In this document: positions 36,345 through 44,265 of the stretch, piece by piece
How positions within the stretch are numbered: the first letter of the stretch is position 1
How the letters are laid out: each line of letters begins with the position of its first letter
Source of the DNA: UBA6163 sp031411655
GTDB lineage: Bacteria > Planctomycetota > Planctomycetia > Pirellulales > Pirellulaceae
NCBI GenBank assembly: GCA_031411655.1
Contig: JANOBM010000056.1
Span: 116,832-180,831, forward strand
Length of the DNA: 64,000 nucleotides
Direction of reading: 5' to 3'
The notes under the pieces: generated by a model
The model's database searches: none
What the model saw: the letters and a program-made list of their open reading frames with translations, nothing else
Told to the model about the DNA's origin: nothing
Made by a program: the position numbers and the translations under genes

Positions 36345-37688
36345 ATGCAAACTCATGCTTATATTCATCGCGTCATTGATCTGCTTCGTCCAAGCGGTAA
36401 TGTCCTTCTCAACATGAGTTTTGAGCAGGCCCACGAATGCGTTTCCTCGGGTGACGCAGAACAGGTCAAGCGAATCGACGGTCAGTTTGCGATTTGTGCC
36501 CAAGTCGATCGCATGGTTCGAATGGCTCGGTCCATCGGCAGACCAATGCGGTACTTTCTTGCCAAAAAAGCAGATGGGCCCTGTCTCATTGTCGCGGAGA
36601 CCATGGAGGAGATTCGCCAAGTGCTTCGAAGGGAAGGCTTGCTCGATCAGTTTCATCCGTCTTATACAAGAATGGTCCCAGCTCACCACCTGTTGCAAAT
36701 TGAGCTGGTCGGGTGCCCTGACCCGAATCCGAAGTACGATCGTTTTTTTGATCCCAAGCGCAACCGTTGGCCGTCGGATCTAGATCAAATCGGGCATGAA
36801 TACATCGAACGATTGTCCAGAGCGATCGATTCCTGGCTGGATCGTATTCCAAAACAAGCTCCCATTGGGGTCTTGTTCTCTGGGGGTGTGGATAGTGGCG
36901 CCGTATTCCTTGCTACCTATGATCGATTGCTTCGGCGAGGTGAGTCGCCCGCCCGGCTAAAAGCGTTCACCTTAAGCGTTGACCAGCATTCAGAGGACGC
37001 AGCTCAAGCAAGAGCGTTCTTGCAGGCCCTGAATTTAGAGTTATTCCTTGAGGTCATCGACTTAACGAGTGACCAGCTTGATTGGCGCAAAACCGTTCGA
37101 GTCATCGAAGACTACAAACCGCTTGATGTTCAAAGTGCCACCATGGCGATGGCGCTCTGCGAAGCCATTCGCAATCGTTATCCAGATTGGAAATACCTAA
37201 TCGATGGCGACGGTGGCGATGAAAATCTGAAGGACTATCCCATCGAGGAAAATCCCGAACTAACGATTCGTAGTGTGCTGAACAACTTGATGCTGTACCA
37301 GGAAGGTTGGGGCGTTCATGCGATCAAGCATTCCTTAGTTCATAGCGGTGGGCAAAGTCGTGGCCATATCCGTACCTCCGCACCAGCCCGACACTTTGGT
37401 TTTGACGGCTTTAGTCCTTTTGCGACACCGAAGGTGATTGAGGTCGCTGAAGGGATACCGTTTATTGAATTGACACAGTGGGACCATCAGAAGTTGTATG
37501 CACTGAAAGGCGAAATCGTTGCTCGCGGAATTCGCTCCGTCACCGGTTTGGAAATGCCCGTCTTTGAGAAGCGTCGCTTTCAACATGGTGCGGTGGATGC
37601 AGGACGCTTTGCTGAAATCTTTCCCGTGACCGAAGCGGAATACCGTGCCGAATTCTTAGCCCATTGGCAGAGCCTTAGCAGCGAATAG
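36345..37688 (+). CDS. Asparagine-synthetase-like amidotransferase without a visible glutaminase cysteine
   Basis: The C-terminal half has the AsnB-type PP-loop GVLFSGGVDSGAVF (SGGVDS at 179-184) and DGDGGDENL, as in enzymes that adenylate a carboxylate and form an amide. The N-terminal 150 residues resemble a class II glutaminase fold (KRIDGQFAICAQVD) but show no N-terminal nucleophilic cysteine, so glutamine hydrolysis is unlikely. It may use free ammonia or another amine, as in beta-lactam-synthetase-like relatives. Start ATG 36345 avoids overlap with the preceding gene; longer starts to 36249 are open. The radical SAM gene follows within 15 bases, implying one operon. Confidence 0.78.
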   Translation: MQTHAYIHRVIDLLRPSGNVLLNMSFEQAHECVSSGDAEQVKRIDGQFAICAQVDRMVRMARSIGRPMRYFLAKKADGPCLIVAETMEEIRQVLRREGLLDQFHPSYTRMVPAHHLLQIELVGCPDPNPKYDRFFDPKRNRWPSDLDQIGHEYIERLSRAIDSWLDRIPKQAPIGVLFSGGVDSGAVFLATYDRLLRRGESPARLKAFTLSVDQHSEDAAQARAFLQALNLELFLEVIDLTSDQLDWRKTVRVIEDYKPLDVQSATMAMALCEAIRNRYPDWKYLIDGDGGDENLKDYPIEENPELTIRSVLNNLMLYQEGWGVHAIKHSLVHSGGQSRGHIRTSAPARHFGFDGFSPFATPKVIEVAEGIPFIELTQWDHQKLYALKGEIVARGIRSVTGLEMPVFEKRRFQHGAVDAGRFAEIFPVTEAEYRAEFLAHWQSLSSE

Positions 37689-37703
37689 TAAATCCAATCT
37701 TTG

Positions 37704-38648
37704 ATGCTGCAAATCAATCGCCGCGATGTCGAACAGCTCCGTGGTCCTAAGCGATCGCTACTGCCCAACCAGCCATTCGATGTCGTCACCGAATTCGAAT
37801 CCGATGAAGATCGCAAACCGGTTTCAGTTCTCGCTGTCTTTTTGACTGGCGCGGAATGCTCTTTTCGCTGCACGTTTTGTGATCTTTGGCAGTACACTCT
37901 CGACATTCCAACGCCTCGCGGTGCACTGGTCGAACAGCTTGAGTTGGCACTGAATCGATATCCGAAAACGGACTGGATCAAACTCTATAACGCGAGTAAC
38001 TTTTTCGATCCCCGCTGTGTGCCGCCGGATGACGTGCCCGCGATAGCGATGCTTTGTAAATCTTATTCGCGAATCATCGTTGAAAACCATCCGAAGTGGA
38101 CGAGACCCAGCATCCTTGAATTCAGAGATCAGCTAACCGGCAGGCTCGAAATCGCGATGGGCCTAGAGACAGTCGAGCCGAGTGCCATCAAGCTGTTGAA
38201 TAAAGAATTTAACCTAGACGAGTTTCGAAACGCCGCTGATTGGCTTCGAGACCATGAGGTCGACCTGCGGTGTTTTGTGCTCCTGCAGCCTCCCGGTACC
38301 CCTCCAGAAGCATCCGTCGATGGTGTTGTCGAGGCCGTTGCATTTGCCAATATTTGTGGGGCTAGGCACGTGAGTATCATCCCCACGCGAGGTGGAAACG
38401 GGGTCATGGAGCAACTGCAATCCCAAGGCCTCTACGTCCCCCCTTCCGCTGGCAAGCTTGAGCAATCATTTGCTGCGTGCTTGTCCACGTTTCAGCAGAT
38501 GCTTATCAGTGTTGATCTTTGGAACTGGCAGCATCTGAGCGGGCACTGCTTGAGATGTAGCGAGCCGCGAAGATGCAGGCTTGAGGAAATGAACCTCTGT
38601 CAATCGGTATTGTCGATGCCGATGAATGAATGCAATTGCGTTCTTTGA
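37704..38648 (+). CDS. Radical SAM enzyme
   Basis: The 314-residue protein binds a 4Fe-4S cluster through CSFRCTFC (Cys52, Cys56, Cys59; CX3CX2C). The core continues with KLYNASNFFDP, a segment reminiscent of the Elp3/RaSEA-like branch of radical SAM proteins. A C-terminal set of cysteines (CLRCSEPRRC and CNC) could hold a second cluster or zinc. The enzyme would generate a 5'-deoxyadenosyl radical; its substrate is unknown. Tight spacing behind the asparagine-synthetase-like gene and 63 bases before the flavoprotein gene suggest a shared pathway. ATG 37704 was chosen over TTG 37701. Confidence 0.85.
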   Translation: MLQINRRDVEQLRGPKRSLLPNQPFDVVTEFESDEDRKPVSVLAVFLTGAECSFRCTFCDLWQYTLDIPTPRGALVEQLELALNRYPKTDWIKLYNASNFFDPRCVPPDDVPAIAMLCKSYSRIIVENHPKWTRPSILEFRDQLTGRLEIAMGLETVEPSAIKLLNKEFNLDEFRNAADWLRDHEVDLRCFVLLQPPGTPPEASVDGVVEAVAFANICGARHVSIIPTRGGNGVMEQLQSQGLYVPPSAGKLEQSFAACLSTFQQMLISVDLWNWQHLSGHCLRCSEPRRCRLEEMNLCQSVLSMPMNECNCVL

Positions 38649-38711
38649 TCATGCTCCGAGAGTAATCCCATAAGGGTAATCCCTGAGAGTCATTCCTATG
38701 AAGCGAGCACC

Positions 38712-40253
38712 ATGACCGTTCGTTACTTCGCTGTTGTCGTCGGGTCTGGATTTTCCGGAAGTCTGATCGCGTGGATTCTACAGCGTCAAGGTAAAGATGT
38801 TTTACTCATCGATCGACAGTCGCACCCAAGATTTGCGATCGGAGAATCGTCGACGCCAACCGCTGATTTTCTGCTTGCATACCTTGCCGATCGTTGGAAT
38901 CTACCCAGTCTTGGGCCACTGGCTAGTTGGGGGTCCTGGCAAGCGACCTATCCACACTTGGGTTGCGGAAAAAAGCGGGGCTTCAGTTACTTTGGTCATC
39001 GACGCAACGAAACCTTTGAGGACGACCTTCAACATCGGCGGTCTTTGTTGGTTGCGGCAAGCGATGAAGAGTACACGAGTGATACTCATTGGTTGCGCAG
39101 CGATGTCGATGCATTTCTTTGTGAGCAAGCGAAGAATCAAGGTGTGCTGTACCACGACCATTGCGAAGTCATCGACGCGCATCGCGATCAGGCGACAAAG
39201 CTTTGGCGCGTGCAATGCCAATCGAAACGAGTGGGGCCGATTCAAGTTGAGTCCAGTTGGTTAATCGATGCCACGGGCAACGGCACAGCCCTGGCAGCAT
39301 GGACCGATTCCTACGATGATTCGCAGTGGATGCGTACTCATACAGGATCTTTATTCGCACATTTTCGCGGTGTGGGTGCCTTCGGTAACGGCTCCGCGAA
39401 CCCTTCGCAAGATTTCAATCAGCCAGAGCCTTTTCACGGCGACGATGCGGCTCAGCATCATGTGATTGAGAACGGTTGGTTTTGGATGCTTCGCTTCTCG
39501 CAAGGAGTCACGAGCGTTGGCGTAGTGAAGCCCACCGAGGACTGGCGCAAAGAACTCGGAGTTGATTCGGGGTCGCCAGGCAATCGGAGGGCAGTTTGGG
39601 AAAGAATCATTTCAGATTACCCAAGCGTCCAGGCGTTGTTAAAGGATGCTTGTATTGACGAGACGGGTGGTCCGTTGCGATTTGCGGAACGATTGAGTAG
39701 ATGCCAGTCGAAGGCTGCCGGTCGCGGTTGGTTGTCCCTGCCAACTACCTACGGCTTTGTCGATCCATTGCACAGCACGGGGATAGCGCACGCACTCAGC
39801 GGGGTGAGTCGCGTGGCGGAAATGCTTCTCGGTGGTGATGTCAGCGATGAGTTGCTACGTCAGTACGACAGCGACCTGAGATGCGAAGTCGATTGGCTTG
39901 ACACCCTGGTTTCAGGGTCATACCAGATGCTGCCAAGTTTCGAAGGATTTATTAGCTATGCGGCATTCTATTTCATTAGCGCAATCGAGTTCGAGAAGGA
40001 CCTGATGGTGGATCCATCGAGTTGGCCCAAAGGGTTTCTCCATTGTCGCAATCAATCGCTTCGCGGCGTGGCCCAATCGCATTGGAATCGAGGAGATCGC
40101 GAGTTTTCAGAGTGTGACGTTGAACTTTGGGTCCATCGACTTCGACACTCGATTGTGCCGTGGAACCGCGTGGGGTTGCTGGATCCAGCAAACAAAAATC
40201 GTATTCCGCATACCGTACCGCGGCGGTTGCCAGGCAACTTCGCCCGTCGCTAA
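38712..40253 (+). CDS. Flavin-dependent halogenase-like oxidoreductase
   Basis: The 513-residue protein has the FAD motif GSGFSG near the N-terminus, the halogenase-family GESSTP, a lysine-bearing segment GCGKKRGFSYF, and DATGNG. The region equivalent to the halogenase signature WxWxIP reads WFWMLRF, retaining both tryptophans but not Ile-Pro, and is followed by TSVGVV as in CmlS-like enzymes. It may be a halogenase, or a related monooxygenase or geranylgeranyl-reductase-type enzyme. It is the third gene of a set with an amide-forming enzyme and a radical SAM protein, which suggests small-molecule or cofactor modification. Confidence 0.75.
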   Translation: MTVRYFAVVVGSGFSGSLIAWILQRQGKDVLLIDRQSHPRFAIGESSTPTADFLLAYLADRWNLPSLGPLASWGSWQATYPHLGCGKKRGFSYFGHRRNETFEDDLQHRRSLLVAASDEEYTSDTHWLRSDVDAFLCEQAKNQGVLYHDHCEVIDAHRDQATKLWRVQCQSKRVGPIQVESSWLIDATGNGTALAAWTDSYDDSQWMRTHTGSLFAHFRGVGAFGNGSANPSQDFNQPEPFHGDDAAQHHVIENGWFWMLRFSQGVTSVGVVKPTEDWRKELGVDSGSPGNRRAVWERIISDYPSVQALLKDACIDETGGPLRFAERLSRCQSKAAGRGWLSLPTTYGFVDPLHSTGIAHALSGVSRVAEMLLGGDVSDELLRQYDSDLRCEVDWLDTLVSGSYQMLPSFEGFISYAAFYFISAIEFEKDLMVDPSSWPKGFLHCRNQSLRGVAQSHWNRGDREFSECDVELWVHRLRHSIVPWNRVGLLDPANKNRIPHTVPRRLPGNFARR

Positions 40254-40283
40254 AGGAACTTCCAAAAAGATTATCACCGGTCG

Positions 40284-41282
40284 CTATTTTTCATTGTCTT
40301 GACCGCAGAAATCGGTAAGGTATTCCTCGACAATCTGCTTGAGCGGGGGCGGTTGCGGCAGGCCAAGACGAATTGCCGTCGCACCGTCGATACCGGTTGC
40401 CCAGCCATCAACGATTCCTTGAATGCGAGGGTCAAAAGCATCAACGAGGGGACCGATCGTCAGGCCCCGTTCCTCGCCCACTTCACGAACTATTTGCTCC
40501 GCTTGTAAGGGCGTTACACAGTGTGCGGGCAAGCCGCAGGCACGATCTTTCCCGAACGAACTTTCTGGTAGGTCATGTAACGCAATCAGAGACTCGATCA
40601 CCGTCCGATAGCCAGTCATGGGATGGCTTTGCGCGCGACGGATCGGTAGCAAGCAAGGTTCGCCAGCAAGAGGTTCACGAAACATACCGCTAGCCCAACT
40701 CGACGCCGCTGCATTGGGTTTTCCAGGACGGACGATGACAGTCGGTAAGCGGGCTGATCGTCCGTCGAAATGTCCCTTTCGAGAGTGGTCATTTACCATC
40801 AATTCACAAATGGCTTTGGTCATTCCATAGGTCGTTTGCGGCAATTGCTTTGACTCGTCAGCAAACGTCTCTGGGATCGAGTCTCCGCCGAAGCAGGCAA
40901 TACTGCTGGCAAAGACGACTCGAGGTTTGCCAACGACTGCGCGCGCGGCCGAGAATACGTTTCGGCCACCATCCAGATTTACTCTTAGCGCATCGTCGAA
41001 TCGTTCTTCGCATTCGCCGCTGACCATCGACGCCAGATGGAATATCGCGACGCCATCACTTCGGCCGATTGAAGAAAAAACGGCATCGCGATCACTAATA
41101 TCACAGACGGTTTGCAGTACCCGAGAATCTTTGGCATTGGATCGAAACGCGAAGTCCAGAAGAACGACCTGATCGATGGGCTCCAGCGAAGCCGATGGTC
41201 CAACAAGGTTTCCACGCTGGAGCAATCGATCACAAAGCATCGATCCCAGAAAGCCGCCGCCACCAGTAATAATGACTCTCAT
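40284..41282 (-). CDS. NAD-dependent epimerase/dehydratase family, D-erythronate dehydrogenase-like
   Basis: The 332-residue protein has the extended-SDR nucleotide motif TGGGGFLGS, a catalytic serine region VFASSIACFGG, and the catalytic YGMTK. Overall pattern and length resemble DenD, the D-erythronate dehydrogenase of sugar-acid catabolism, though other sugar-nucleotide epimerases share the fold. It is divergent from a beta-hydroxyacid dehydrogenase gene, a partner often found with DenD, and this supports the assignment. It converges on the halogenase-like gene with a 30-base gap. Confidence 0.78.
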   Translation of the reverse strand: MRVIITGGGGFLGSMLCDRLLQRGNLVGPSASLEPIDQVVLLDFAFRSNAKDSRVLQTVCDISDRDAVFSSIGRSDGVAIFHLASMVSGECEERFDDALRVNLDGGRNVFSAARAVVGKPRVVFASSIACFGGDSIPETFADESKQLPQTTYGMTKAICELMVNDHSRKGHFDGRSARLPTVIVRPGKPNAAASSWASGMFREPLAGEPCLLPIRRAQSHPMTGYRTVIESLIALHDLPESSFGKDRACGLPAHCVTPLQAEQIVREVGEERGLTIGPLVDAFDPRIQGIVDGWATGIDGATAIRLGLPQPPPLKQIVEEYLTDFCGQDNEK

Positions 41283-41364
41283 GATGCATATAACTTAGTA
41301 AGGATCGATCATGCTGCATTCGCAGCCGATCGTTGTAAGGCATTCAGTGCGAAGGAAGGCAGTA

Positions 41365-42237
41365 ATGAACGGGCGACTGACGAATCAAACTATCGGATTT
41401 ATTGGGCTTGGCAACATGGGTGCCTTGATGGCTCGGCACCTCCAAACGGCTGGTGCCGATGTGGTTGTTTGGAACCGAAGTGACGGTCCCGCCGCCGCAG
41501 CGGTTGCCGATGGACTTCGTCGGGCATACTCACCGCGTGATTTGGGTAAGACGGTTGGCGATGGAGTTGTGTGTGTCAATCTGACGGAAACGAAAGTGGT
41601 CGAGCAGGTCGTTTTTGGTAGTGATGGATTGGCGGAATGTCTCGGTCAAAATGCATTGGTCATCGATTTTGGGACCACAAGCGCGATCGCTACAAAAAAG
41701 TTTGCTGAGCTGTTGCATTGGATTGACGCTCCCGTTTCTGGCGGTCAAGTAGGAGCCAAAAATGCCACCCTATCAATCATGGTAGGAGGGCTTATCGAAG
41801 ACTTTCAACGATCGCTTCCCATTCTTCAAGTCATTGGAAAGCGGGTTACGCACCTCGGGCCATCGGGCGCGGGGCAAGTGACAAAATTAGTCAATCAACT
41901 GATCGTTGCCCAAACGATCGACGCCGTCGCGCAGGCGTTGCGTCTGGCCGAACTTGCTGGCGTTGGTGCAGCGGCAGCGCGCCAAGCGATGCTAGGAGGT
42001 TTTGCTGACAGCCGAATCCTTGATCTCCATGGTGAGCGAATCGCAAATCGGGATTTCGTCGCAGGAGGGCGAGCGGCTTTACAACTCAAGGACGTTCGGC
42101 TGATCTGTGAACTAGCGGAATCCGTTGGCTTTCAGTCATCGACTCTCGCTAATTCGCTGGGCCAATGGATAACTCTGGTTGATGAAATGGGCCTCGGACA
42201 CCTTGATCATTCTGCACTTTACAAACTCTATGAGTAA
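41365..42237 (+). CDS. Beta-hydroxyacid dehydrogenase (3-hydroxyisobutyrate/threonate dehydrogenase family)
   Basis: The 290-residue NAD(P) enzyme has GFIGLGNMGALMARHL for cofactor binding, the substrate signature DAPVSGGQVGAKNATLSIMV, and the catalytic lysine in GAGQVTKLVNQL. ATG 41365 is preceded by GGAAGG at good distance, so the longer start at 41311 was rejected. Family members oxidise 3-hydroxyisobutyrate, tartronate semialdehyde or L-threonate. The neighbouring DenD-like gene favours a sugar-acid substrate, which is inference. Confidence 0.85.
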   Translation: MNGRLTNQTIGFIGLGNMGALMARHLQTAGADVVVWNRSDGPAAAAVADGLRRAYSPRDLGKTVGDGVVCVNLTETKVVEQVVFGSDGLAECLGQNALVIDFGTTSAIATKKFAELLHWIDAPVSGGQVGAKNATLSIMVGGLIEDFQRSLPILQVIGKRVTHLGPSGAGQVTKLVNQLIVAQTIDAVAQALRLAELAGVGAAAARQAMLGGFADSRILDLHGERIANRDFVAGGRAALQLKDVRLICELAESVGFQSSTLANSLGQWITLVDEMGLGHLDHSALYKLYE

Positions 42238-42262
42238 AAGTGTGTTGCGATTTCGGTGCCTT

Positions 42263-43036
42263 TTAGGAATGCATTACCTGGCCGCCGTCGATGTTTATCG
42301 TTTGCCCTGTGATGTTCCTCGCTTTGTCGGAAGCAAGGTACACCGCCATCGCTGCAATTTCTCCCACGGTCTGCCATTGTCCTAATGGTGAAACGCGACG
42401 AACTTTGTCCGTTCCCCAGGTTTCATAGTCCTGTTGAGCGGATGGCGGAAGCGTTCTTTGACTGGCCTCCCAAACCGAATGATTCAAATCGGTCTTTACC
42501 ATACCGGGAGATAACGCATTGGCGCGAACTCCGTAAGCAGCGAAGTCCTTTGCCGCACACTGCATGAAATTGATCAACGCAGCTTTCGACGCGCTGTACG
42601 GTGGATCGGTCTGCGAACCAGTTTGTCCGGCCACCGAGACGATGAAAAGCATCGATCCTTGGCGGCGGTCGATGAGTTGCTTTGCGAACGCATGCGCAAC
42701 GTTCACCGCGCCGATTAAGTTTACCTCCAGCGTGCGTGACCAGTCCGCAGGGTTCAAATTCCAAAACGGGAATCCAAATTTGCCGGACCCGCCCCCGACT
42801 GCAAACACGACATGGTCGGCGGGGGCCATCGAGTTTGCGAACGCTGTGACCTGCTCAAACGAGGTGACGTCTCCGAGAGTCGATTCAAGTGCCCAGCGGT
42901 CGGTCTCGTTCGCCACCGCTTGGCGATCGAATGCACTGACCAAGCATCCTTCGGCAGCAAATTGCTCAGCGATAGCTCGGCCGATTCCTCGGGCTGCGCC
43001 AACCACTGCGATTCTCTTTCCAGCAAGGTTCATCAT
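42263..43036 (-). CDS. Classical short-chain dehydrogenase/reductase
   Basis: The 257-residue protein has GAARGIGRA for nucleotide binding, a serine region VSVAGQTGS, the classical catalytic YSASK (YX3K), and the C-terminal NIDGG. It should oxidise or reduce an alcohol/ketone with NAD(P); the substrate is unknown. It converges on the beta-hydroxyacid dehydrogenase gene with 25 bases between them, so the dehydrogenases here are clustered but not all co-transcribed. Confidence 0.87.
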   Translation of the reverse strand: MMNLAGKRIAVVGAARGIGRAIAEQFAAEGCLVSAFDRQAVANETDRWALESTLGDVTSFEQVTAFANSMAPADHVVFAVGGGSGKFGFPFWNLNPADWSRTLEVNLIGAVNVAHAFAKQLIDRRQGSMLFIVSVAGQTGSQTDPPYSASKAALINFMQCAAKDFAAYGVRANALSPGMVKTDLNHSVWEASQRTLPPSAQQDYETWGTDKVRRVSPLGQWQTVGEIAAMAVYLASDKARNITGQTINIDGGQVMHS

Positions 43037-43536
43037 CGCAAAGTGCCTTCGGTGAGTGTTTTCAATAAGTCAACGGTTGCCAGTCTTGCGCGTACCTGTC
43101 CGTTACGTACCCGTCGGTTACAAAGAGGAATGGTGGATAGCATCTGGACGGTGTCAATCGAGGAAATGAAGAAGAGGCTTTGTGGCGAGAGTCCGTTTGT
43201 AGCGTTCATCTGCAGAGTCCACCTACACCGGGCGGTTTGACTGGACAGCCGACCCTTTGCTTGGTGAATCGCCAAGGGGGCACAAATCGGTTAACGGGTA
43301 CTGGGCGCCAAAAGATTGATGACAAGGCTTTTTCCGCCCCAACGGGCCTGAAACCCCTTCGATTTTGATGCTACGGCCAAGTTTTTGCGGTATTTTTCGG
43401 TCCAATGTCGAATCCATGGCGGCGGACATGACGTTTGGCGTTGCAGATCCGGTCAGAAACGCTATATTTCGAGGCCCTTTGCGGGTAAATGTAATATTTT
43501 ACGACCAATCGCAGCAGATAGATAAAGAGCGTTACG
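43037..43536. other. Intergenic region upstream of rpmB
   Basis: This 500-base spacer lies between a minus-strand SDR gene and rpmB. Apart from a possible rpmB promoter near its right end, I see only small open frames without ribosome binding sites or family likeness. Confidence 0.5.
43441..43468 (+). promoter_or_regulatory. Possible sigma-70-type promoter of rpmB
   Basis: TTGCAG (43441-43446) and TATATT (43463-43468) are separated by 16 bases, about 70 bases before the rpmB start. The -10 is good, the -35 only half matches, and planctomycete consensus sequences are poorly known, so this is tentative. Confidence 0.35.
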
Positions 43537-43827
43537 ATGGCTCGCGCGTGTGAAGTTTGTGGCAAATCCGTTCAAGTTGGCAACAGCGTAGAAATTCGCG
43601 GCAAGGCGAAATACCTCGGTGGAGTCGGTACGAAAATAACCGGGATCACCCGGAGAAAGTTCGTTCCTAATCTGCAAAATGTTCACGTGACATTGCCAAA
43701 CGGTCAAAATACGTCGCTCCGCGTATGCACACAATGCATTCGTAGTGGTGCCATTCGGAAGACTGTGAAGACGAAGCCATTTGAGCTGGAAGTCAACAAG
43801 AAGAAGTCGGCAAAAGCCTCCGCCTAA
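43537..43827 (+). CDS. rpmB: 50S ribosomal protein L28
   Basis: The 96-residue protein matches L28 (bL28): an N-terminal CEVCGKSVQVGNSV, the central RRKFVPNLQNVHV, and a C-terminal LRVCTQCIRSG. Two CxxC pairs (CEVC and CTQC) make a zinc ribbon, so this is the zinc-binding (C+) form. gatC starts 35 bases downstream, giving a small housekeeping operon. Confidence 0.96.
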   Translation: MARACEVCGKSVQVGNSVEIRGKAKYLGGVGTKITGITRRKFVPNLQNVHVTLPNGQNTSLRVCTQCIRSGAIRKTVKTKPFELEVNKKKSAKASA

Positions 43828-43838
43828 GGCGAATTTTT
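43821..43838 (+). terminator. Weak hairpin plus T-run after rpmB
   Basis: CGCC and GGCG pair around the stop codon TAA, followed by AATTTTT. The stem is only 4 bp, so this may be an attenuator between rpmB and gatC or chance. Confidence 0.3.
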
Positions 43839-43862
43839 GATCGTCCTATTTTGAACGGTACG

Positions 43863-44162
43863 ATGGCACTGACTGACCAAGAAATTCGCTCGCTTGCCAA
43901 CCTAGCAAGGCTTGAGTTATCGGAACTCGAGTTTCAAACCATTGGCCCGCAGCTTGAGCAGATTTTAGGTTTCGTGGCCCAACTTTCGGAACTCGACACA
44001 GACCATGTCGAGCCGATGACGACCGCTCTTGATGTGATGAACCGTTGGGCGGACGATATACCCGCACCTAGCTTGCCACATGAAGACGCCCTGAAAACGG
44101 CACCTTCCCACGATGGTGACTACTTCTTGGTTCCGCCCGTACTTGGTTCGGGCGCTTCTTAA
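43863..44162 (+). CDS. gatC: Aspartyl/glutamyl-tRNA amidotransferase subunit C
   Basis: The 99-residue protein has the GatC pattern: ALTDQEIRSLANLARLELS at the start, ILGFVAQLSELDTD in the middle, and the C-terminal tail ending DYFLVPPVL. GatC stabilises the GatAB amidotransferase that converts Glu-tRNA(Gln) and Asp-tRNA(Asn) to the amidated forms. ATG 43863 was chosen over TTG 43851. gatA and gatB are not adjacent in this window; a clear terminator follows. Confidence 0.93.
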   Translation: MALTDQEIRSLANLARLELSELEFQTIGPQLEQILGFVAQLSELDTDHVEPMTTALDVMNRWADDIPAPSLPHEDALKTAPSHDGDYFLVPPVLGSGAS

Positions 44163-44187
44163 GATTCCTCCGAAGCATGCACTTTCT

Positions 44188-44224
44188 GTCTGACGCGACC
44201 GCGTGTACGGGTCAGGCCTTTTTT
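44188..44224 (+). terminator. Rho-independent terminator after gatC
   Basis: GTCTGAC (44188-44194) pairs with GTCAGGC (44211-44217; one G-U pair), closed by a GC-rich loop that can pair further, and is followed by six T residues (44219-44224). It ends the rpmB-gatC transcript. Confidence 0.65.
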
Positions 44225-44265
44225 CTTGAGCAATGTTCAGGGTGATGGGGAAAGGTAGATAGCAG

